Positions 1 through 5,255 of a stretch of 5,266 nucleotides of DNA are shown one piece after another. The DNA is from JBEBSD01 sp040394475 (lineage in GTDB: Bacteria; Bacteroidota; Bacteroidia; Cytophagales; Spirosomataceae). The number at the start of each line of letters is the position of its first letter. The first letter of the stretch is position 1. Where the stretch lies: NCBI GenBank assembly GCA_040394475.1, contig JBEBSD010000144.1:1-5266 (forward strand), given 5' to 3'. A program made the translations under genes and the position numbers. The notes below the pieces were generated by a model. The model saw only the letters and a list, made by a program, of their open reading frames with translations. It searched no databases and was not told where the DNA came from.

Positions 1-26
1 ACCTAACACCTAACACCTAACACCTA
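1..26. repeat. Tandem ACCTAAC heptamer array (left end)
   Basis: Three exact copies of ACCTAAC run from 1 to 21, followed by a partial copy (ACCTA) to 26. The array starts at the window edge, so its true length is unknown. The same heptamer occurs as its reverse complement in the array near the right end (5171-5212). It lies only 20 bases upstream of the lipoprotein start codon, so that gene's promoter must overlap it or lie further left. Function is unknown; it looks like a dispersed intergenic simple repeat. Confidence 0.85.
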
Positions 27-45
27 GTCCCTAAATTCCTACACA

Positions 46-525
46 ATGAACAACTACTTCTCTTTAAACTATTGCCTGCTTGCCGGGTTGCTGGTGACGC
101 TGTTCGGATGTTCGCCTAAACCCGCTTCACCGGAAGAAGCCCGGCAATGGCTCACGGGTACCAAAGAGTGGCAGCTCTCCGAAGTGAAGGTTAATGGAAA
201 ACCTACGTACAGAGACGGGCAAGTGATTGAACGACCCGGCGGCCCGGCACCCGGAGAAGTTACCTTTAACCGGTTTATGGAAAACGTTTCTTTTATGACC
301 TCCGGGCAATTTATCGGAAGCTTTCCGGACGATTCCAGGATGGTAATACTCCTGTGGGAGGCAAGTGAAGAGGGGATAATGGTGCAGGATACCGTTCCCA
401 ATAGCGGGAGTTGGCAGATCCCTTATCAGACCCTGACCCAAAAATCGTTTGAAATGCTTACCGAAAGCACTGCCTACGATCCGCCCCGGGTTACCAAGGT
501 CGCATTAACCTTTAAACATCCCTAA
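46..525 (+). CDS. Small lipoprotein of unknown function, possibly lipocalin-like
   Basis: A 159-residue protein with a lipoprotein signal: hydrophobic stretch at about residues 7-20 and lipobox LFGC at 19-22, so Cys22 should be the lipidated first mature residue. Serine follows the cysteine, and there is no acidic cluster right after it, so neither inner-membrane retention nor surface export is clearly signalled. The signal has no Lys or Arg before the hydrophobic core, which is unusual. ATG at 46 is the only sensible start, because an in-frame TAG lies at 25-27 with no ATG between. The mature part has no transmembrane segment and is rich in alternating hydrophobic/polar strands; the early Trp-x-Leu (residues 42-44) and later SGQF, GSW and SFEML segments recall small lipocalin-like beta-barrels, but that is a weak inference and I do not recognise a named family. 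It converges on the ATP-grasp gene with a 5-base gap. Confidence 0.85.
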   Translation: MNNYFSLNYCLLAGLLVTLFGCSPKPASPEEARQWLTGTKEWQLSEVKVNGKPTYRDGQVIERPGGPAPGEVTFNRFMENVSFMTSGQFIGSFPDDSRMVILLWEASEEGIMVQDTVPNSGSWQIPYQTLTQKSFEMLTESTAYDPPRVTKVALTFKHP

Positions 526-526
526 C

Positions 527-540
527 GGTTTCAGGAAACC
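527..540. terminator. Short inverted repeat at the convergent gene ends (weak terminator candidate)
   Basis: GGTTT (527-531) and AAACC (536-540) form a 5-bp stem around a CAGG loop, or 6 bp with a 2-base loop. It lies immediately after the lipoprotein stop and contains the stop codon of the ATP-grasp gene (531-533 on -). There is no T-run on either side and the stem is short, so a role in bidirectional termination is only a possibility. Confidence 0.25.
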
Positions 541-1745
541 TTATCGATAGAAGAAGGAGCAGAAGCGTGGTAATCCGACCGGATAATTGCCGCATACTGA
601 TCGAGCAGTTCAAGAACCTTTTCCCGTTCCCTGGAGCGGACGATACACCCTACATGGTATTCTTCTTCCAGCTTCCATACAACCTCCGGATCGCTGAAAG
701 GCGTCATGTCCGGCCACTGCTGACGGGCCAGGGAAACAACAATTCCTGCATAATCTCTGCGGGAGGCCGGTATTTTGTAGGTCTCCCCGCGGGCTACCGC
801 ACTTTCCATCAGCGCCCATTCCCGCCACAGGTTGATTCCGGAAGACGCCTCGACCATTTCGGCCAAATGTGCCCCGCCTACCCGGCAGGAAGTTTCCAGA
901 AAGTAGAATAAACCATCTTCCTGAGAGCGGATCACCTCGGTATGCGACACACTGTTGACCAACCCGAAGGCATTCAGGACATCTACCGAAAGTGTTTCAA
1001 GGGCATGGGCCTCGGCTGTCCCGAAAGGTACGGTTGCAGACCGGAAAATCCCTCCGTGGTGCGCCACGTCAAAAGGAGGGGCCAGGTAAATACCCGACCA
1101 GCTGAAAATAACACGGCTGTGCAGCGACAAGGCATCGACATGGTAGACATCGCCCGATTTGTACTGCTCCACCAGGTATTCATGGCGCTTTTCTCCTAAC
1201 CCTTCTATGGTCGTCCAGAGTTCTTCTGCCGTATGCGACTTCGAAATTCCGGCTGCTGACGCTTCGCTGCGCGGCTTGACCATCCAGGGACCGGGATATT
1301 CTTCAACAAACTGCCGGATCGCCTCGTCGTTAAACAGTGCACTGAATCCCGGAATCCGGATAGCAGACTCGGAAGCTTTCATCCGCATGGCCAGCTTGTC
1401 CCTGAAATACCGGGCGGTAGTCTGTCCCATGCCCGGAATCCTGAATTGCTCCCTTATAAAAGCGGCTTTTTCCACATCATAATCATCCAGCGCGATCACC
1501 CGGTCAATTTTACGGGAGCGCAGCACGTAGGCCAGCCCGGCCACAATTTCAGGGAAATTAGTATTGGCGTGCCCCTGTTCTTCGAGGTAAAAAAACTCGT
1601 CGATATGCTCACGTGCCCAGGGCTTCGTCTCCAGTTTTTTAGCCGTCAGAAGCAGCACAATGTTTCCCTCCTCCTTGCAGGCCCGGATAAAATCATTCCC
1701 TTTAAAATAAGTGGTGATACACAAGAACGTTAACGACTTTGCCAT
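531..1745 (-). CDS. ATP-grasp domain protein (putative carboxylate-amine/thiol ligase)
   Basis: Predicted cytosolic ATP-grasp enzyme of 404 residues; such enzymes activate a carboxylate as acyl-phosphate and join it to an amine or thiol. Using the ATG at 1745, residues 1-105 look like the N-terminal nucleotide-fold domain (beta strand KSLTFLCITT at about 3-12). The ATP-grasp domain begins near TARYFRDKLAMR (110-121). WMVKPRSEASAAG (154-166) carries the expected ATP-binding lysine, Lys157. FLETSCRVGG (282-291) is the metal-binding loop, with Glu284 and Arg288. In the common form of this loop (E-x-N-x-R) an Asn is expected where Ser286 stands, so this is a variant subfamily. An ATG at 1784 would add 13 residues and has a purine-rich AGAAGA upstream; I prefer 1745 because the extra residues look unlike the fold's first strand. 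Substrates cannot be read from sequence. It has its own promoter match at 1845-1874 and no pathway neighbour. Confidence 0.85.
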   Translation of the reverse strand: MAKSLTFLCITTYFKGNDFIRACKEEGNIVLLLTAKKLETKPWAREHIDEFFYLEEQGHANTNFPEIVAGLAYVLRSRKIDRVIALDDYDVEKAAFIREQFRIPGMGQTTARYFRDKLAMRMKASESAIRIPGFSALFNDEAIRQFVEEYPGPWMVKPRSEASAAGISKSHTAEELWTTIEGLGEKRHEYLVEQYKSGDVYHVDALSLHSRVIFSWSGIYLAPPFDVAHHGGIFRSATVPFGTAEAHALETLSVDVLNAFGLVNSVSHTEVIRSQEDGLFYFLETSCRVGGAHLAEMVEASSGINLWREWALMESAVARGETYKIPASRRDYAGIVVSLARQQWPDMTPFSDPEVVWKLEEEYHVGCIVRSREREKVLELLDQYAAIIRSDYHASAPSSIDKVS

Positions 1746-1844
1746 GGATATTGATTCAGTTTCAGGATGGATCCGTTCGGGCATTATCGGTTTCTTCTAT
1801 CCGTAAGGCGGGCAGCAACCTTCTCCCCCGATCCGGAGGTTACC

Positions 1845-1874
1845 CAAAACTAGAAAAAATTAAACATTTTGCAA
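1845..1874 (-). promoter_or_regulatory. Bacteroidota-type promoter for the ATP-grasp gene
   Basis: On the minus strand, TTG (1874-1872), a 19-base AT-rich spacer and TAGTTTTG (1852-1845) match the Bacteroidota vegetative promoter (-33 TTG-containing box and -7 box TAnnTTTG) exactly, with the usual spacing. Transcription would begin near 1840, giving a leader of about 55 bases to ATG 1784 or 95 bases to ATG 1745. It lies between the aminopeptidase stop and the ATP-grasp start, so the latter need not depend on read-through. Confidence 0.65.
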
Positions 1875-1900
1875 GTAGTCCCGTCCATAATTGTTCATTA

Positions 1901-3307
1901 TCAGCCCGGTACGTCTCCTGCCAGTTCCTGTTCCAGGTAGTTTCGCAACAGGCGGATTCCATAGGCCGTGCCGGCCCTTCCCGGGAAAAACGCTGTATCG
2001 CCGAAGGCCACACCGGCAATGTCAAGATGTGCCCACTGCGGATGCGCTTCTGTAAACGCCTCAAGAAATTTCGCCGCTACAATAGCGCCTGCCAGCGGCT
2101 TTCCATGAAAATTCTTCACATCCGCGATCTCAGAAGCGATCTCCTCGTCATAAACCTCCCATAACGGCAGCCTCCATACCCTTTCACCCGTTGCTTCCGC
2201 CGCCTTTTCCAATGCTTTTGCCAGTGCGTCACTGGGGGTAAACAGACCGGCTGCATGGTAGCCCAATGTTTGAATCACGCTCCCTGTGAGGGTAGCCAGG
2301 TCGATCAGCACATCCGGCTGATAGTTGCGGATGGCGTAGCTCAGTCCATCCGCCAGGAGGAGCCGCCCCTCGGCATCGGTATCGATTACTTCAATTGTTT
2401 TCCCGGCATACGATGCAATCACGTCCCCGGGCTTTACCGAGGCGCCATCGATCGCATTTTCGGTAACCGGCACCACCCCGATTACACGAATCGGGAGCTT
2501 CAGCCGCGCGGCCAGTTCTACCGTTCCCCACACCGCTGCCGCTCCTCCCATATCGCTCTTCATCAGGTGCATATTCGCCGCCGCTTTCACCGAGATGCCT
2601 CCCGTATCAAAGGTGACGCCCTTCCCTACCAGGGCGATCGTCTTGTTATACTGCGGCGGTTCATACCGGGCAATAACCAACACCGGCGGTTCGGCACTTC
2701 CCTGGTTGACCGCCAGCAGTGCATGAAGCCCCTCCCGCTGTAACGCCTCCTTCTCCAGCACGTTGACGTCGTATCCGAATTCGGCCCCGGACCGGACCAC
2801 CCAACCGGCCAGTTCTCCCGGCTTCTTTTTATTGCCCGGCCTGTTCATCAGGTCCATGATCCGTAACTGCGTCAGTGCCGTCTGCCGGCTCCGGAACACG
2901 GCGGCTTCCCGCTCCGGGCTGCTTTCCGGCATTATCAGTACCAGTTTTCCTTCCGTACCGAACAGGGGACTTACCGGATCGGGGTCCGATTTATAAAGCT
3001 GCAGCGAATAGCCGCCCAGGAAAACTCCCGTAATGAGGGCCTCCAGGTTTTCTGCCCCGTATTTCCCCGCATCGAGGCTCACCACGGCCGGCCACCGGTC
3101 CTTGCGCCGGTGCATTAACATCCGGATCGTTTGATGCAGGCCCGCAACTCCCGGTGATTTCCCTACTCCCAACCAGAGTTCCGTTTCCGATTCCCACCAG
3201 GTCTCCCCGTTTTCGGCTTTAAAAACAGGGTGCATCCGGTCACCCGGTTCAAACAGCCGTAAAACAAGACTTTCCGGGGCGGGGGTTGCTGCAATGACTA
3301 CGTCCAT
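1901..3307 (-). CDS. M17 family leucyl aminopeptidase
   Basis: Cytosolic, two-metal aminopeptidase that removes N-terminal residues, typically Leu and other hydrophobics, from peptides; 468 residues from the ATG at 3307. The variable N-terminal domain spans about residues 1-160. The catalytic domain has VGKGVTFDTGGISVK (227-241), MHLMKSDMGGAAAV (246-259) and DTDAEGRL (309-316). Predicted metal ligands are Lys229, Asp234, Asp252, Asp311 and Glu313, with catalytic Lys241 and Arg315; the spacing between them equals that of E. coli PepA (K270, D275, K282, D293, D352, E354, R356). The C-terminal AGTAYGIRLL (445-454) is the usual closing motif. Reading further upstream is possible only from a TTG at 3334, but that TTG lies inside a -7 promoter box, so ATG 3307 is chosen. 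The N-terminal domain is divergent, so exact specificity is uncertain; no signal peptide is seen. Confidence 0.93.
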   Translation of the reverse strand: MDVVIAATPAPESLVLRLFEPGDRMHPVFKAENGETWWESETELWLGVGKSPGVAGLHQTIRMLMHRRKDRWPAVVSLDAGKYGAENLEALITGVFLGGYSLQLYKSDPDPVSPLFGTEGKLVLIMPESSPEREAAVFRSRQTALTQLRIMDLMNRPGNKKKPGELAGWVVRSGAEFGYDVNVLEKEALQREGLHALLAVNQGSAEPPVLVIARYEPPQYNKTIALVGKGVTFDTGGISVKAAANMHLMKSDMGGAAAVWGTVELAARLKLPIRVIGVVPVTENAIDGASVKPGDVIASYAGKTIEVIDTDAEGRLLLADGLSYAIRNYQPDVLIDLATLTGSVIQTLGYHAAGLFTPSDALAKALEKAAEATGERVWRLPLWEVYDEEIASEIADVKNFHGKPLAGAIVAAKFLEAFTEAHPQWAHLDIAGVAFGDTAFFPGRAGTAYGIRLLRNYLEQELAGDVPG

Positions 3308-3331
3308 CAGGAAAAGGTGGTTGGTTGGTCC

Positions 3332-3339
3332 CAAAATTA
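3332..3339 (-). promoter_or_regulatory. Putative -7 box of the leucyl aminopeptidase promoter
   Basis: TAATTTTG on the minus strand is an exact TAnnTTTG match, 24 bases before the ATG at 3307. Transcription would start near 3326, leaving a leader of about 19 bases with no Shine-Dalgarno sequence, as is common in Bacteroidota. No good TTG -33 box stands 19-20 bases upstream, so this call is weaker than those for nrdB and the ATP-grasp gene. Confidence 0.45.
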
Positions 3340-3517
3340 CTATTTCCTGACCGGAATACGCATTCCTCAGGTGAAATTGCCGGCAGCCCCGCCGCCGCCG
3401 TTACGACCAGTTTCACTTTCAAAGGAATTTAATTTCTAAAACCATTGACCTTAAATCGGTTAGCGTCCGTTTGAATAGAACATTTCTAAACAACCTCGGA
3501 TCAGTCGCTTTTCGTGG

Positions 3518-3548
3518 TTGCTTATCCTCCCGGAATAGAGTAGCTTTG
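3518..3548 (+). promoter_or_regulatory. Bacteroidota-type promoter for nrdB
   Basis: TTG (3518-3520), a 20-base spacer and TAGCTTTG (3541-3548) match the Bacteroidota -33/-7 consensus (TTG and TAnnTTTG). Transcription would start near 3554, giving a leader of about 33 bases before the nrdB ATG. No Shine-Dalgarno sequence is visible; the leader is AT-rich. Confidence 0.65.
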
Positions 3549-3586
3549 TTTTTATCCGATATGTTTACAATAAAATCGATTATACT

Positions 3587-4579
3587 ATGACACAGCCTGC
3601 CAGTATCCAGGAACCTTTATTGATTGAAGACCCATTGCGTTTTGTGCTTTTCCCGATCAAACACCATGATATCTGGGAACTTTATAAGCGTCATGAAGCG
3701 TCCTTCTGGACCGCTGAAGAAATCGATCTGGGGCAGGATAAGCAGGATTGGGAAGGACTGAGTGCGAATGAACGCCATTTCATTTCCCATATTCTGGCGT
3801 TTTTTGCAGCATCCGACGGTATTGTCAATGAAAACCTGGCGGTTAACTTTTTAAGCGAGGTTCAGTATGCGGAAGCCAAGTGTTTTTATGGTTTTCAGAT
3901 CGCGATGGAAAATATCCATTCGGAGACCTACTCTCTTTTGATTGATACATACATCAAGGACCCTGCGGAGAAAAACCACTTGCTCAGGGCGATTGAAACG
4001 ATCCCCTGCATCCAGAAAAAAGCGGATTGGGCGCTTAAATGGATTGACAGTCCTCATTTCGGAGAGCGGCTGATCGCGTTTGCAGCCGTGGAAGGGATTT
4101 TCTTCTCAGGCTCTTTCTGCTCTATTTTCTGGCTAAAAAAACGGGGGCTGATGCCTGGGCTTTCATTCTCCAACGAGCTGATTTCCCGTGACGAGGGCCT
4201 GCATTGTGAATTTGCCTGCCTGCTCTATATGCAGCATATTGTCAACAAACTCCCGGAAGAGCGCGTCCTGGAAATCATCATGAATGCCGTCGAAATCGAG
4301 AAGGAGTTCATCTCCGAAGCCCTGCCGGTGTCGCTTATCGGTATGAATGCTGACCTGATGAAGCAATACATCGAATACGTTGCCGATTTCTGGCTCGACC
4401 GCCTGGGATGCCGGAAACCATACGGTTCTTCCAATCCCTTCGACTTTATGGAACTGATCTCGCTGCCCGGAAAAACAAACTTCTTCGAAAAACGGGTAGG
4501 AGATTACCAGAAAGCTGGTGTTATGAGCAATATAAAAGAAAAAGAATCGACCAAAATAGCATTTGACGAAGATTTCTGA
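3587..4579 (+). CDS. nrdB: Class I ribonucleotide reductase, small (beta/R2) subunit
   Basis: R2 subunit of 330 residues that holds the di-iron centre and tyrosyl radical used by the large subunit to reduce ribonucleotides to deoxyribonucleotides in the cytosol. Predicted iron ligands are Asp77, Glu108, His111, Glu169, Glu203 and His206, with the radical tyrosine at Tyr115 in the IHSETY segment (110-115). The radical-transfer route is present: Trp41, Asp202 and Tyr307. The C-terminal tail ends in DEDF (327-330), the acidic-aromatic tip that docks into the large subunit. No N-terminal ATP-cone is present. Long stretches such as FFAASDGIVNENL (72-84) and FSGSFCSIFWLKKRGLMPGL (173-192) closely resemble animal RRM2, placing it in the eukaryote-like R2 group found in Bacteroidota. 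All key residues are intact, so it should be active. The large-subunit gene nrdA is not adjacent. Confidence 0.97.
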   Translation: MTQPASIQEPLLIEDPLRFVLFPIKHHDIWELYKRHEASFWTAEEIDLGQDKQDWEGLSANERHFISHILAFFAASDGIVNENLAVNFLSEVQYAEAKCFYGFQIAMENIHSETYSLLIDTYIKDPAEKNHLLRAIETIPCIQKKADWALKWIDSPHFGERLIAFAAVEGIFFSGSFCSIFWLKKRGLMPGLSFSNELISRDEGLHCEFACLLYMQHIVNKLPEERVLEIIMNAVEIEKEFISEALPVSLIGMNADLMKQYIEYVADFWLDRLGCRKPYGSSNPFDFMELISLPGKTNFFEKRVGDYQKAGVMSNIKEKESTKIAFDEDF

Positions 4580-4582
4580 TTC

Positions 4583-4627
4583 GTGCTGCAAGAAGGTGGC
4601 CACCCGCGGAACACCTTCTTGCAGCAC
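4583..4627. terminator. Perfect 16-bp hairpin between convergent nrdB and recX
   Basis: The arm GTGCTGCAAGAAGGTG (4583-4598) is exactly complementary to CACCTTCTTGCAGCAC (4612-4627), with a 13-base loop. It starts 4 bases after the nrdB stop and ends directly against the recX stop, so it fills the gap. Such a stem would work from either direction. It has no T-run on either strand, so it is not a textbook intrinsic terminator, but bidirectional termination or 3'-end protection is the natural reading. The inner sequence also contains the palindrome GGTGGCCACC (4595-4604). Confidence 0.75.
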
Positions 4628-5086
4628 TTACCCGGTTATTTCCGCCAGTACCCCCATGACCAGGTCCTGTTCATATCCTTTGGAGGCGGCATAACGCAGC
4701 AGCTTCTGCCGTCTTTTCAGGGGATTTGCTTCCGATCGCACTACCATATCCCATTTTTTCTGTAGTAATTGCCGCAGCCGTTCCCGGTATTCCCCTTCCG
4801 TAATTTCCGCCATGCCTTGTGCAACATTGTAACTGCTTAACCCCCTCCGGGCTAACTCCTGCTTGATTTTCAGGCGGCCCCAGCTCTTCATACGAAACTT
4901 CCCCCCTGAATAGGCTTTTGCAAAACGCTCCTCACTCAGGTAGTTCTGCACCACCAGTTCGGCGATGATTGCCTCGGCCGCGTCACCCCACGTCCCCCAT
5001 TTTTTCAATCGCGCCCTTACTTCTGCCTGGGTTCGTTCCTGATAGGCGCAATAGGCAGCTGCTTTCTGAAAAACAAGACGATCCAT
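4628..5086 (-). CDS. recX: Regulatory protein RecX
   Basis: Small helical protein of 152 residues that binds RecA filaments and limits recombinase activity; cytosolic. It shows the three-part helical repeat layout of the family: CAYQERTQAEVRARLKKWG (13-31), then QNYLSEERFAKAY (47-59) leading to KFRMKSWGRLKIKQELARRG (63-82), the most diagnostic segment, and LLRYAASKGYEQDLV (129-143). Length is normal for Bacteroidota RecX. ATG at 5086 is preceded by AAAGAGAG, a weak ribosome-binding sequence placed very close to the start. In many bacteria recX lies beside recA; here it stands alone, converging on nrdB across the hairpin, with its own putative promoter at 5134-5141. Confidence 0.93.
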   Translation of the reverse strand: MDRLVFQKAAAYCAYQERTQAEVRARLKKWGTWGDAAEAIIAELVVQNYLSEERFAKAYSGGKFRMKSWGRLKIKQELARRGLSSYNVAQGMAEITEGEYRERLRQLLQKKWDMVVRSEANPLKRRQKLLRYAASKGYEQDLVMGVLAEITG

Positions 5087-5121
5087 CTCTCTTTATTTTC
5101 TATGCAAAAAGTTTTTAAGTA

Positions 5122-5141
5122 ATTTGCGGACTGCAAATATA
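5122..5141 (-). promoter_or_regulatory. Putative recX -7 box overlapped by an inverted repeat
   Basis: TATATTTG on the minus strand (5141-5134) is an exact TAnnTTTG box, 47 bases before the recX ATG; a good TTG -33 box is not seen at the usual spacing. A perfect 6-bp inverted repeat, ATTTGC (5122-5127) and GCAAAT (5133-5138) around GGACT, overlaps the box and the likely transcription start. This is a plausible operator, but no regulator is identified. Confidence 0.45.
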
Positions 5142-5170
5142 AGCCAGGACGCTATTCGCCCGACATTGGG

Positions 5171-5236
5171 GTGTTAGGTTTGAGGTGTTAGGTTTGAGGT
5201 GTTAGGTGTTAGGTGGTTGGGTGGTTGGGTGGTTGG
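5171..5236. repeat. Composite G-rich tandem array (right end)
   Basis: Direct reading gives two copies of the 14-mer GTGTTAGGTTTGAG (5171-5184, 5185-5198), two copies of GTGTTAG (5199-5205, 5206-5212) and three copies of GTGGTTGG (5213-5236). All units start with GTG and are related by small changes. The GTGTTAG portion is the reverse complement of the ACCTAAC array at the left end. On the + strand the last block has many GG/GGG runs with 1-2 base spacers and could form a two-tier G-quadruplex. No gene lies within. Confidence 0.85.
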
Positions 5237-5255
5237 GTGAGCGGAGTCGAACCCA
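5234..5255. repeat. Hairpin with tandem G-A mismatch motif (GAGCGGAGTCGA core)
   Basis: TGGGT (5234-5238) pairs with ACCCA (5251-5255). Inside it, GA (5239-5240) faces GA (5249-5250), giving tandem G-A mismatches, then G5241-C5248 closes a loop CGGAGT. The core resembles a short dispersed intergenic motif I recall from Bacteroidota and other bacteria (of the form CTGAGCGnAGTCGAAG), but I cannot search to confirm this. It abuts the last GTGGTTGG unit of the array. Confidence 0.5.

Larger units (their letters stand above)
3308..3586. promoter_or_regulatory. Divergent intergenic region between the aminopeptidase gene and nrdB
   Basis: A 279-base gap holding outward-facing promoters for both genes. 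The left third (about 3360-3410) is GC-rich with a GCC-triplet run at 3391-3400; the rest is AT-richer. A 9-base direct repeat, ATTTCTAAA, occurs at 3432-3440 and 3482-3490, exactly 50 bases apart. I see no NrdR-box-like pair and no convincing gene here. Confidence 0.6.

Noticed and set aside
1..26. Telomere-like repeat (TTAGGTG phase) suggesting a eukaryotic or linear chromosome end.
   Set aside because: The genes are clearly bacterial, the array has only about three and a half units, and a related array sits in an intergenic gap at the other end. A simple intergenic repeat is the plainer reading.
1817..1842. AACC...GGTT and TCC...GGA pairing in the ATP-grasp gene leader as a riboswitch or attenuator.
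   Set aside because: The pairing is bulged and short, and it matches no riboswitch class I recognise.
1887..1901. ATAAT/ATTAT inverted repeat after the aminopeptidase stop as a terminator.
   Set aside because: The 5-bp stem is all A-T and has no T-run, so it would be too unstable.
567..2996. Several plus-strand open frames of 70-160 codons opposite the ATP-grasp and aminopeptidase genes.
   Set aside because: They lie antisense to genes with clear catalytic motifs and have no recognisable domains of their own, so they are shadow frames.
3256..3416. A GTG-started minus-strand reading frame at 3416 (VKLVVTAAAGLPAIS) that might be a frameshifted N-terminus of the aminopeptidase.
   Set aside because: It is out of frame, crosses the predicted promoter and stops inside the gene. 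The ATG at 3307 already gives a normal N-terminal strand for this family, and the alanine run simply reflects the GCG triplets.
3574..3581. AATCGATT palindrome just upstream of the nrdB start as an operator or NrdR box.
   Set aside because: It is only 8 bp with no flanking extension, and it does not resemble the NrdR box pattern or occur as a pair.
4163..4627. A 154-codon minus-strand frame opposite nrdB.
   Set aside because: It lies opposite a fully conserved R2 sequence and starts within the terminator hairpin, so it is a shadow frame.
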